Positions 21,326 to 29,898 of a stretch of 64,000 nucleotides of DNA are shown here, one piece after another; position 1 is the first letter of the stretch; each line of letters starts with the position of its first letter. Position numbers and translations under genes: made by a program. This DNA is from Megamerina dolium. Lineage: Eukaryota > Arthropoda > Insecta > Diptera > Megamerinidae. The stretch lies in NCBI GenBank assembly GCA_963854835.1, contig OY978527.1, positions 25,542,057 through 25,606,056 of the forward strand, in the 5' to 3' direction. A model generated the notes under the pieces. The model saw nothing but the letters and a program-made list of their open reading frames with translations, did not search any database and was not told where the DNA came from.

Positions 21326-21540
21326 GAACTCTAATTTGAATATAAATTTTAAACGAAAAGGATAAAAGCATATTTTAAAACTACATTTATAAATTTTCTT
21401 TGAAAATGAAAAAGTATGTTTGGAAGAAGCATTGATGATATGCTTGGGGAGTGCGTATTGTCAAATTAGAAAAAGATAGAATCTTACGTACAGCACCTTT
21501 TCTTATTCCATCATGTAAGATTACAACATACTTATATATA

Positions 21541-23194
21541 CAGTATTGTGCAAAACTTAAGCAACTGGCATAGTGCTCTCATTGATTTCAAATTTACTAA
21601 AAAATAAAAGCGCTTAGATTGAATGTTTTAATATTTATTTGTTCCTTCATTAAATACATAAAAAACAACAACAACAAAAGTTCGGTATTCTTACGAAATT
21701 AACTGTAAACAACAAAAAACAAATTATACTCATATTTCATCTGTGCAAAACTTAAGCAACTCGGAGTGCAAAGGTGTTCGATATTTCTTTGTTCAGAAAA
21801 TAACGGATCTTTTTCGGAGTTTTTCCTGCTTTGTGCATTAACATTGATCTAACTCAGTACAAAAAAGTCTTTCTTAGCGCACAGTTCTTTCAAACATATT
21901 GAAATCCAAAATACAACGTGTCCGTTATAGTCATCAATTTAAGATGAAGGTTATATCGTTATTTAAGGAAGGAAAACCACAGAATGACATTGCAAAATCA
22001 TTAAATATCAACAAATCTATGATATCAAGATGGATACGATTATTTGAAAAAACTGGTAGCGTTACAGATCGAAATTCAGGAGGAAGACCCCAAAAAATTT
22101 CTTATAGGGAAGCTATTCAAATTAAAAAATTGATTAAAAAAAATTCGTTCATGTCTTCAAAAGATATAGTAAATACTCTTAATTTAAATGTCGATTCAAG
22201 CACAGTAAGAAGGCATTTGATTAAAGTTGGTTTAAAAAGCTACAAAGCGGTAAAGAAACCAATGCTTACACCAAAACATGTAAAAAAAAGGAATGTTTGG
22301 TTTAATGCCTTCAAAACAAAAACAACAACATATATTTTTTTTTCCAGACTTGAATTTGCTAAGAAGTACGTGGGCTGGTCCATAAAAAAGTGGTTTGGCG
22401 TACTGTTCAGTGATGAAGTTAAAATAAATTTATTTAATTCAGACGGAATAATAAGAGTTCGACATGCGAAAGGTGAAGGCCTCAATCCGCGATACTGTAA
22501 AAAGACTGTAAAGCATGGAGGAGGGAACGTCATGGTGTGGGCGTGTTTTTCGGGGAGTGGACTTGGTCCGTTGCATAGGATTGACCACAAAATGGACAGA
22601 TTTATGTATAAGGACATCTTAGAAACTGCAATGTTGCCTTTTGCGGAATGGAATATGCCACTTCGATGGGTGTTTCAGCACGACAATGATCCGAAACACA
22701 CATCGAAGTTTGTGAAGGATTGGCTACAGTCAAATAAGATTCAAGTGCTTGATTGGCCGGCACAATCGCCCGACTTGAATCCTATTGAAAATTTGTTTTC
22801 AATTTTAAAACGAGGCTTGGGCTCAAAGCGCTTTAAAAATAAAGACGAACTATTTTTAGGCCTCAAAACTGAATGGGAAAATATAAATAAATCATATTTA
22901 ACGAAATTAGTAGCTTCTATGCCCAAAAGGTGTGCTGCAGTAATTAAAAATAAGGGATACTACACAAAATATTAAAAGTTGCTTAAGTTTTGCACAGATG
23001 AAATATGAGTATAATTTGTTTTTTGTTGTTTACAGTTAATTTCGTAAGAATACCGAACTTTTGTTGTTGTTGTTTTTTATGTATTTAATGAAGGAACAAA
23101 TAAATATTAAAACATTCAATCTAAGCGCTTTTATTTTTTAGTAAATTTGAAATCAAAGAGAGCACTATGCTAGTTGCTTAAGTTTTGCACAATA

Positions 23195-23197
<3 letters not shown>
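21541..23197 (+). mobile_element. Tc1-like transposon (family Tc1-B) with 221-bp IR/DR ends
   Basis: 1,657 bp, flanked by TA. The outer TIR motif TGTGCAAAACTTAAGCAACT at each end recurs as an inner direct repeat at 21,742-21,761 and 22,977-22,996. The whole inverted repeat is 221 bp (21,541-21,761 and 22,977-23,197). This is the IR/DR architecture known from Sleeping Beauty and Minos-like Tc1 elements. Copy B of the duplication lacks it at the equivalent site (33,401), so it inserted after the duplication. It carries one transposase gene. Confidence 0.95.
21899..22975 (+). CDS. Tc1-B transposase (DD34E), nearly intact
   Basis: It cuts and pastes the element at TA sites in the nucleus. Two helix-turn-helix lobes come first (YSHQFKMKVISLFKEGKPQ to ISRWIRLF, then SGGRPQKISYREAIQ to VRRHLIKVG), then the DDE domain. 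FSDEVKINLF has catalytic Asp at about 172, HGGGNVMVWACFSG the glycine box, HDNDPKHTSK Asp at about 262, and SPDLNPIEN the Glu 35 residues later (34 between, hence DD34E). It ends MPKRCAAVIKNKGYYTKY. The expected start codon is TTG (21,899); the first in-frame ATG is 21,944, which would drop 15 residues. Residues 132-150 are an insertion that looks like an unspliced 57-nt intron at 22,291-22,347. Confidence 0.9.
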   Translation: MKSKIQRVRYSHQFKMKVISLFKEGKPQNDIAKSLNINKSMISRWIRLFEKTGSVTDRNSGGRPQKISYREAIQIKKLIKKNSFMSSKDIVNTLNLNVDSSTVRRHLIKVGLKSYKAVKKPMLTPKHVKKRNVWFNAFKTKTTTYIFFSRLEFAKKYVGWSIKKWFGVLFSDEVKINLFNSDGIIRVRHAKGEGLNPRYCKKTVKHGGGNVMVWACFSGSGLGPLHRIDHKMDRFMYKDILETAMLPFAEWNMPLRWVFQHDNDPKHTSKFVKDWLQSNKIQVLDWPAQSPDLNPIENLFSILKRGLGSKRFKNKDELFLGLKTEWENINKSYLTKLVASMPKRCAAVIKNKGYYTKY

Positions 23198-23273
<76 letters not shown>

Positions 23274-23327
23274 TGTATATATATATATACATATATGTAT
23301 ATATATATATGTATATATATATATGTA

Positions 23328-23425
<98 letters not shown>

Positions 23426-23426
23426 C

Positions 23427-23493
<67 letters not shown>
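23198..23493. repeat. (TA)n tract, about 295 bp
   Basis: Almost pure TA dinucleotides with a few G/C interruptions (TGTATATA, CATTATA). The equivalent tract in copy B (33,401-33,546) is about half as long. Tyr/Ile ORFs on both strands here are artefacts. Confidence 0.95.
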
Positions 23494-23495
<2 letters not shown>

Positions 23496-23654
23496 AGAAA
23501 AGATATACATATATATAAATCAAATTAAATTAGCTTATTTCCTAAATAACCAAATATGCCATAATTTATTATCGACACCCATTACACACGGTATGAAATA
23601 TTGCTTTAAATTATTCCACTCATTTACTAAAAGATGAAAACAAAAAATTAAAGC

Positions 23655-24505
23655 TTGAAAATAAAGGTATTTTTGACGTTGAATGCAGATAAATTAACAT
23701 ATGAAACTGATGAACATGAATTAGCTCTAGAAACTGAAAGGATTTTAAAGAAAAATAAAAAAGCAAATAAGAAACGAAAAGCTGAAGTATCGTCTGTACA
23801 CGTAATATCCGATATACGCCCTGTAAAAGATTTCCCCGTGGCAAAAAATTCCTCTTCGAAAAAAGCAACCAAAAACACGAAGCTCGACCTCCACCCATCA
23901 TGGTATCAAATATCACTAACTATCAAAGACTAAGTACTGCCATAAAAAATTTGGTAAAAAATCCAATTTACTATAAAACTCTTAAATAATGATATTTACA
24001 AAATAAATGAGTTACACTCAGTGATGACTGGTTTTCGTACGAAAATAAGCAAATGCGACCAATTTAAGTAATGATAAAAAACCTGCACCACCGTCGTTGA
24101 TCTAAATGCACAAGGCTTCAATATTTTAAATGCTGTTAACAAGCTAAAAAGGAAGAGTAAAGAACCGTTAAATGTGTTTATCGTTACTTTCAAAACAAGT
24201 GAAGATATTAAAAAAATATAAAACATTAACCATGTTATCAACTCAAAACTGTGATAAAAGCAGAAATGATCAACGAATTCCCAATAATAAAAATAATAAT
24301 AAGGTCATCGTAACCCCAAATAATGTTACTCAAGCGAATATTCTGAAGGCAAAGAAATCTTTTACAGAAATTCCAACAGACCACAAAAAGAATGCTACAC
24401 CAACTGCTATACCAAATAAAACCACAAACAACGATCAAATTCTAGCCCAAATATTTATCAAATTGAAGAAGATTTCAACAAAAATATCCAAAAATGGTTA
24501 AAAGA
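23655..24505 (+). pseudogene. LINE ORF1 relic (PRE_C2HC-like), duplication copy A
   Basis: A 92-codon basic frame at 23,655-23,933 (KKNKKANKKRKAEVSSVHVI, then SWYQISLTIKD) is followed in other frames by VVDLNAQGFNILNAVNKLKR then KSKEPLNVFIVTF and, near 24,260-24,500, a Lys/Asn/Thr-rich tail. The LNAQGFNILNAVNKLKRKSKEPL block matches the PRE_C2HC region that precedes zinc knuckles in gag-like ORF1 proteins of Jockey-type LINEs. No zinc knuckles or ORF2 follow. It is shared, nearly unchanged, with copy B at 33,702-34,555, which shows that the duplication is young and the relic older. Confidence 0.6.
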
Positions 24506-25054
24506 TCTTGAAAAACAAATATGCAGAAGGAAAAAAATAGTTAAATCAAACAAAAACGTATTTGATCTTACCAAACCCGTCAACGAAAGTACTGTATAGA
24601 GTAAAATTCTAAAATCAAACATGTGCATATTTTTTATGGGATTTTGTGTACGTGTGACTTTTTATTATTTTTTTTTTTTATATTTACTTTTTTTTCGTTT
24701 TAGAAATATTAATTATATAAAATTTAATTAAACACAACATAAATTTCTTACATTAAAAAATTTATTGAAGTAATTATTAATATATATTAGCGATATCCGA
24801 ACGATAGAAACATTGTGACATCACTTCATGATAAACTTCTACTTGTCGACGAATTGTCAATTGCCTGCGAGGTGGATAATAATTATTATTATTTTTTTTT
24901 TTTTTTTTTTTTTTGTTAGCTTATTTTTTTTTTATTGAATCTTTCTTAAATACAAGAAACTAACAATAAGTATTCAAATCTTACAAACTAAATAAAACTA
25001 TGTGATATCCCCTACGTTCCATCACAATTTGGTGAGTCGCGAGATGTAGCAATT

Positions 25055-27703
25055 TTACAGCATATTCAGTGTGTCTTTTCTTTTTAATCGACGATGCCCC
25101 TTGCTCAGCAACAATTGTCTAGCAAGGGGATTCGGATGATTGTGTAATTTTTGAATGTAGCTTCTGCAGGACATTGCAACTTCCTCAGAAATTGTGGATA
25201 CATTTAAATCTCGATGGATGTTAACGTTGCTCATATACCAAGGCGCGTTTACAATAATTCGCAGACACTTGGATTGTATTCGCTGCAATTTTTCGATATT
25301 AGAGGGAGATGTGGTGCCCCAAAACTGAATACCATAAGTCCAGATTGGTTTCAGGATTGCTTTATATAATAGCACTTTGTATTCAAGATTCAACTTTGAT
25401 CTTTTGTGTAACAGCCACCATAACTGATTCATTTTAAGCTTGATCTGAGTTTTCTTTGCCTCTATGTGATTTTTCCATGTCAGCCTTCTGTCGAGGTGAA
25501 TACCCAAATACTTTGTTGAGGAACATTGTGGAACTGATTGGCCATTAATTTTAAGTGGGGGACATGTATCTAGCCTTAGCGTGAAGGTTACATGTACGCT
25601 CTTTGATTCATTGACTTTTATACGCCATTTTGCTAGCCAGATTTCGAGAGAATCGATATGAGTCTGCAGGAGTTTAGTAGCTTCTATGGGGTTAGAGCGA
25701 GAGCACAATATTGCCGTATCATCTGCAAAGGTCGATATGAATGTATAGTTATTGTTGGGCATATCTGAAGTGTATAAGAGATACAGTAAGGGACCCAAAA
25801 CGCTTCCTTGAGGAACGCCAGCGTGAATATCCAATGGATTTGTTGTGTAATCCTTGTGATGTACGAGAAATTGTCTTTTCGTGAGGTAGCTACTGAGCAA
25901 TGAGGAGATATTTGCAGGCAGTAATAGTTTGAGTTTGTAAATAAGGCCATCATGCCATACTTTATCGAAAGCTTGAGTGATATCAAGAAAGACAGCTGAG
26001 CAATACTTTTTTTCTTCAAAAGTGTTCCTTATCAGAGTTACAATGCGGTGGACTTGTTCTATTGTGCCGTGCTGTTTTCTAAATCCAAACTGATGTTGAG
26101 GAATGAGTTGGTTGAGATTAATAAATGGAGTTATATTCATGACAAGCAGCTTTTCGAATACTTTAGAGAGTAGAGGCAGGAGGCTGATAGGTCTGTACGA
26201 TGCAACTTTTGTAGAGTCTTTTCCTGGTTTTGCTATCATAATAATTTTTGAAGTTTTCCAGCATTTGGGATAGTGTTTAATACGAAGGATAGCATTGAAA
26301 ATGTGCATGAGATGAATTACTGAAGCCGGAGGTAGCTCTTTTATCATTTTACCAGTAATTTTATCTGGACCAGGTGATTTTTTTGGATTTAAATCTTTAT
26401 AAATTGCTTTGAATATGTCCTTTTTTTTAATTTTCAGCGTTATTGAGCAAGGTTGAGAAGTTAATTTTGGTAATGAGGACTGTGAAGAGGGTGGATTGGG
26501 TGTAAACAAACTTTTTAGGTGGTCTGCAAAAGCCAAACCATTCTCACAGTTGCTTCTAGCCCAATTTCCGTCACTCAAACGGATGGGGGAATCAGTGAGA
26601 ATTGGCCGATTTGAGCTTTTTGCTGATTTCCACAAAGAGTAGTCTGACGCTTCACCAGGTGTTAATTTCGCTATGTGCTCTTCTAACTCTTTGTTGTTTT
26701 TATTTTTCAAGGCTTGCTTTAACTTTCGAGTGCAGTGCTGTAGCTGTGTTTTCAGATTCGGTGATCTGAATTCTTGCCATTGTCTTCGGAGTCTTCTTTT
26801 CTGCCTTATTAGCAATTCAATATCGGCTGGTGTGTATGGGCTATAGTTTGATTGCTTGTATACCTTTGTGCAGGTGGCTGAGCTGAGAGCTAATGAGAGT
26901 AGCTGGTTGAATTTTTCGAGTGCTGAGTCTACATCGTGTCCATTTCTTAATACAGTACTCAGAGGAAGATGGGAATTTATATATTTCTTGAATTTTAACC
27001 AGTCTATTTTCTTTCTAACGCAATTGCCTTGGGGGCTTGGTGATTTTATAGATATTACCGTGGGTGAGTGGTCAGATGATAGATCATAATTACACTCTGT
27101 GGAGATATTTTCCATCTGCAAACCTTTGGCGACTCCAAAGTCTATGAGATCGGGTATTTTCCTCTTGTCCGTCGGCCAATATGTCGGTTGACCATTTGAA
27201 ATAACATCGTAGCCGTGGTTAGTGATGATTGAACATAGTCTTCTGCCTTTTGGAGTTATTAAGCGGGAGCCCCAGTGAGTGTGTTTGGCGTTGAAATCGC
27301 CAGCAACCAAGAATTTGCTACCAAGAGTTGAGAAAAATTCTTTATATTGCTGTTCGGTAATACTGTATCTTGGGGGACAGTATATCGCAGATATTACTAG
27401 CTTAGAGATGTATTCTTCCAGACATATAGATGTTGCTTGCAAGTAGACGCTACTGAAATCTTCGAGAACATGATGTTTTATTCTGCTTTTTATCAATATG
27501 GCAGTTCCACCGCGTGCCTTACCATGCGGATGATTTGTAGTGTACAGTTTGTAATATGGTATTTGGTAGCAATTTTTGTCAGTGAAATGGGTCTCAGATA
27601 TCATCATTATGTCGATCTGGTTGGATTCAAGGAATTGAATTAGCTCCAAACGGTGCTGGCTTAAGCCGTTGGCGTTCCAGTGGCATATCTTGAGACAACT
27701 CAT
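25055..27703 (-). CDS. Jockey family 1 ORF2, intact endonuclease-reverse transcriptase (882 aa)
   Basis: A complete, uninterrupted ORF2 of usual Jockey length. The apurinic-type endonuclease fills about residues 1-225 (CHWNANGL, ISETHF with catalytic Glu, GDFNAKHTHWGS, SSDHSPTV with catalytic Asp/His). A linker follows, then RT with YRPISLLPLLSKVFEKLL (about 501), FLDITQAFDKVWHDGL, AGVPQGSVLGPLLYLLYTS and the catalytic FADDTAIL (about 658). The C-terminal Cys/His-poor domain ends RRLKRKDTLNML. There is no RNase H, as expected for Jockey. The protein nicks target DNA and copies its RNA by target-primed reverse transcription. Its ATG overlaps the ORF1 stop. It is possibly active. Confidence 0.95.
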   Translation of the reverse strand: MSCLKICHWNANGLSQHRLELIQFLESNQIDIMMISETHFTDKNCYQIPYYKLYTTNHPHGKARGGTAILIKSRIKHHVLEDFSSVYLQATSICLEEYISKLVISAIYCPPRYSITEQQYKEFFSTLGSKFLVAGDFNAKHTHWGSRLITPKGRRLCSIITNHGYDVISNGQPTYWPTDKRKIPDLIDFGVAKGLQMENISTECNYDLSSDHSPTVISIKSPSPQGNCVRKKIDWLKFKKYINSHLPLSTVLRNGHDVDSALEKFNQLLSLALSSATCTKVYKQSNYSPYTPADIELLIRQKRRLRRQWQEFRSPNLKTQLQHCTRKLKQALKNKNNKELEEHIAKLTPGEASDYSLWKSAKSSNRPILTDSPIRLSDGNWARSNCENGLAFADHLKSLFTPNPPSSQSSLPKLTSQPCSITLKIKKKDIFKAIYKDLNPKKSPGPDKITGKMIKELPPASVIHLMHIFNAILRIKHYPKCWKTSKIIMIAKPGKDSTKVASYRPISLLPLLSKVFEKLLVMNITPFINLNQLIPQHQFGFRKQHGTIEQVHRIVTLIRNTFEEKKYCSAVFLDITQAFDKVWHDGLIYKLKLLLPANISSLLSSYLTKRQFLVHHKDYTTNPLDIHAGVPQGSVLGPLLYLLYTSDMPNNNYTFISTFADDTAILCSRSNPIEATKLLQTHIDSLEIWLAKWRIKVNESKSVHVTFTLRLDTCPPLKINGQSVPQCSSTKYLGIHLDRRLTWKNHIEAKKTQIKLKMNQLWWLLHKRSKLNLEYKVLLYKAILKPIWTYGIQFWGTTSPSNIEKLQRIQSKCLRIIVNAPWYMSNVNIHRDLNVSTISEEVAMSCRSYIQKLHNHPNPLARQLLLSKGHRRLKRKDTLNML

Positions 27704-29311
27704 GGTCTGGATAGCAATGTTTGGAGTAACATCGATTGATTTTTCATCATTTCTTGCATCATTGTTTGCATTGAGTTCATGAATTGGTTCATATTCTGAA
27801 TCAATGTTTGAAGCAAATGTTCAAGGGTACTTGGCTGTTGGGTGGGCAGTGAGTGTTTCTGCTCATTATTTACATTGCTTTGTTGGTGTGGGTTTTGTTT
27901 TAACACGCTAGCGTATGAATTGGTTTGATTCTTGTTTGGGATTGCAGAGAAGAATTGTGTTGCATCAATATTTTGTCTCTTACTTGAGTTGGCTATCTGA
28001 GTTTGCTCAACTGGTTTTAGAGGTTGATTGTTAGCGGAGAAATTTAGCTTTAGGGTTGCATATACTGGGCAACCTCTATAATTTGCAGTGTGATTACCTC
28101 CACAATTGCTGCATTTTTTCATGCTAGCATCGCCTTTAGATTTTGGGCATATGTTTGATTTATGGAGATCTCCACAAATCACACAAACAGCTGGCAGGGC
28201 ACAATATGTCTTAGTATGTCCATATTCTTGGCAGTTGCTGCACTGAGGAGGTCCAGTTCTCTTATGGGGTTCTTCGATTGTGATTTGGCGATGCAATAAA
28301 TATCGAATTTTATATATGGGGTGTACCTCACCTTTTTTTAGGGGTTTTGTTTCAGGCTGAAGCTCAATACGATATAACGGTTGAGGTATATTGCTCTTGT
28401 TGAGAATGTTGAATACTGTTTTGGCTTGAAACCCTTCTTCCTGAAGGGCAAGTTTGATTTCGTTAATATCAACGTTGGGTTCGACGCCTTTGAGTACAAC
28501 GATTACCCTTACTACTTTTTAGCTGATATGTGTAGTAATTCTTTTTTACAGCATCAAATTCCGCTATTACTTTGCGATAATGAGTTTCGCTGTAGATTTG
28601 CACTTTTGTTTTCTCAATTTGGCCTTTGCGAATAGGAACAACATGGAAATTCTTTGGTCCTATAAGACTTGTAATTCTAGAAATCAACTTATCTGAGTTG
28701 CGTTCTCTTAAGAAAATGGGTGGGGGTTTGAAATTTTTCTTGGAGATAATATTTTCGTCACTTTCATCACCTGAAAGCAGAGCGTATCTATTTTCCGAAC
28801 TAATAGGGACAGTGTTCTGCTTTTGAATTTTTGTTGAATTCATTTGTTGTGAATTTTGCGGACTTCTTTTTCGCTTTACTACAGTAATGTAGCGATCAAT
28901 ACCAGTTTGAACAGCAACTGGTTCTTTATTAGTCATCGCACTAGTTGCTTTAACTACTGGGTCATGCACTTCAGTAGAAAGGCCGTTATTTGATTGCTTT
29001 GATGTTGTAGCTGTTGGTGTTACAGCAGGAGAAGCACATTGAACACTCCACGGTATAGAGGGAGATAGTATATCACGATAGAACAAATTATTTTTTTTGT
29101 CTGTATTTATTGTTGTTGCAAAATTTGATGAATTTTTAATATGTGCAGGCAAAAGATTTGCACTGTTACTTTCACTTGTGCAGTGTGTATCAACTGTTTT
29201 ATTTGATAATGCACTTATCGGAGGGGTTTGCGCGGGTGATTGCAAATTATTGTTTACACACACGTTAACAGGCGATTGCCGTTGCCGGAGAGGAGAGCGC
29301 TGAACACTCAT
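27700..29311 (-). pseudogene. Jockey family 1 ORF1 (gag-like), one frameshift
   Basis: An N-terminal low-complexity part starts MSVQRSPLRQRQSP at 29,311. A conserved block ends YYTYQLKSS at about 28,500. There, two bases present in the 10.5-kb copy (GGGCTTAATCG versus GGGTAATCG) are missing, and the frame leads to RCTQRRRTQR and a stop. The next frame carries on with the PRE_C2HC-like part and three zinc knuckles (CSNCQEYGHTKTYC, CVICGDLHKSNIC, CSNCGGNHTANYRGC) to a Gln-rich C-terminus ending LLSRP. The stop TGA overlaps the ORF2 ATG as ATGA. This one 2-bp loss is the only obvious lesion in the element. Confidence 0.9.
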
Positions 29312-29427
29312 ACTATAAACAAAATGTTTGCAAATTATATTATTATTTTATTTGTTTTTTTTTTTTTCTAAAAATCAAAAGAAAGACGTCCACTCTTATT
29401 GGTGACTTTCGCGAAACTGTAATTATT

Positions 29428-29535
29428 TGAAATAAAAGTTCTTTAGAAATATTAAACTTGTGCTACCGCAGCCGGGGATCGATCTCACAACCTACAGCTT
29501 AGAAGTCGAGCGCAGTAGCAACTGAACTACGGATC
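29428..29535 (-). repeat. tRNA-like SINE head, duplication copy A
   Basis: On the minus strand, CCGTAGTTCAGTTGCTACTG holds an A box and GAGATCGATCCCCGG a B-box-like element, followed by ACAAGTTTAATAT, which resembles the SINE body ACAAATTTAATAT at 58,050. It aligns with the head at 4,572 (shared CCCCGGCTG end), so I take it as a diverged, truncated SINE. It is not a working tRNA gene: acceptor and anticodon stems do not pair when the boxes are placed in canonical positions. The same sequence is at 34,936-35,043. Confidence 0.6.
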
Positions 29536-29545
29536 AGAGCTGTAA

Positions 29546-29898
29546 AAGTGTGAACTCATTTTCACTTTTAATTCTTTTATTTAAATTTTGAAAAGCTGCA
29601 ATCTTTTTTTTTACCATTTTCGTTTTCAATTCATGAATTGAAAATCCTAAAGAATTCACACAGAATTGAAATTTTGATGAATGCAGCAGCAGATGGCTGC
29701 AGCCTAAAAAGAATAGGAGTGGCGATATCCATTCAGTAGCAAGTTGACAGACTTTCTTCTTTTCCCGTTTTGTTGTTTACAAAATATCTGTATGGTTGTT
29801 GGATCTTTCATTTCTGGGTTGCCATTGGCTTATATTAAATATAAAGAAAGTATTAAATACAAAAAATTATAAAAGTATTATTTCGTATTACAATTTTT
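29546..29898. other. AT-rich DNA of the duplicated unit, copy A
   Basis: About 350 bp between the SINE head and the GTCY-containing repeat. No gene is seen. A near-palindrome TCAATTCATGAATTGA occurs at about 29,628-29,643. It matches copy B, which has one extra T in a T run. Confidence 0.6.

Larger units (their letters stand above)
19358..21515 (-). mobile_element. P-element-like transposon, internally deleted
   Basis: The ends are CATGATGGAATAA... at 19,358 and its inverse at 21,515. The 31-bp TIRs match at 29 of 31 positions and resemble the Drosophila P-element TIR, which also begins CATGATG and includes AAGGTG. The flanks carry the direct repeat TAAGATTAC (19,349-19,357 and 21,516-21,524); P elements make 8-bp duplications and here 9 bases match. 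Subterminal CACTCCCCAAGC occurs inverted at both sides. The interior encodes a THAP domain on the minus strand but lacks most of the transposase, so this is a non-autonomous copy. Confidence 0.85.
24888..29419 (-). mobile_element. Jockey family 1 LINE, full length (4.53 kb) with TSD
   Basis: The element runs from a 5' end CAGTTTCGCGAAAGTCACC (at 29,419, minus strand) to a poly(A)-rich tail at 24,888-24,920. The 8-bp repeat TAATTATT flanks it (24,880-24,887 and 29,420-29,427) and occurs once in copy B of the duplication (near 34,929), which is the empty site. A short 5' UTR of about 108 bp, ORF1, an ATGA junction, ORF2 and a 3' UTR with AATAAA-like signals follow. The start at CAGT fits the internal promoters known for Jockey-clade LINEs. 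Confidence 0.95.

Noticed and set aside
22281..22347. Canonical GT-AG intron in Tc1-B using GTAAAA (22,280) or GTTTGG (22,295) as donor
   Set aside because: With the CCAG acceptor these donors put the downstream exon out of frame; only the GAATGT site (mutated GTATGT) is in phase.
23178..23637. Long Tyr/Ile ORFs on both strands (also at 33,214, 47,894, 51,252, 57,955, 58,243, 62,638)
   Set aside because: They are translations of (TA)n repeats in all frames and have no independent coding signal.
23620..23930. Minus-strand 98-aa ORF opposite the LINE ORF1 relic
   Set aside because: Shadow frame; the plus strand carries the recognisable gag-like blocks.
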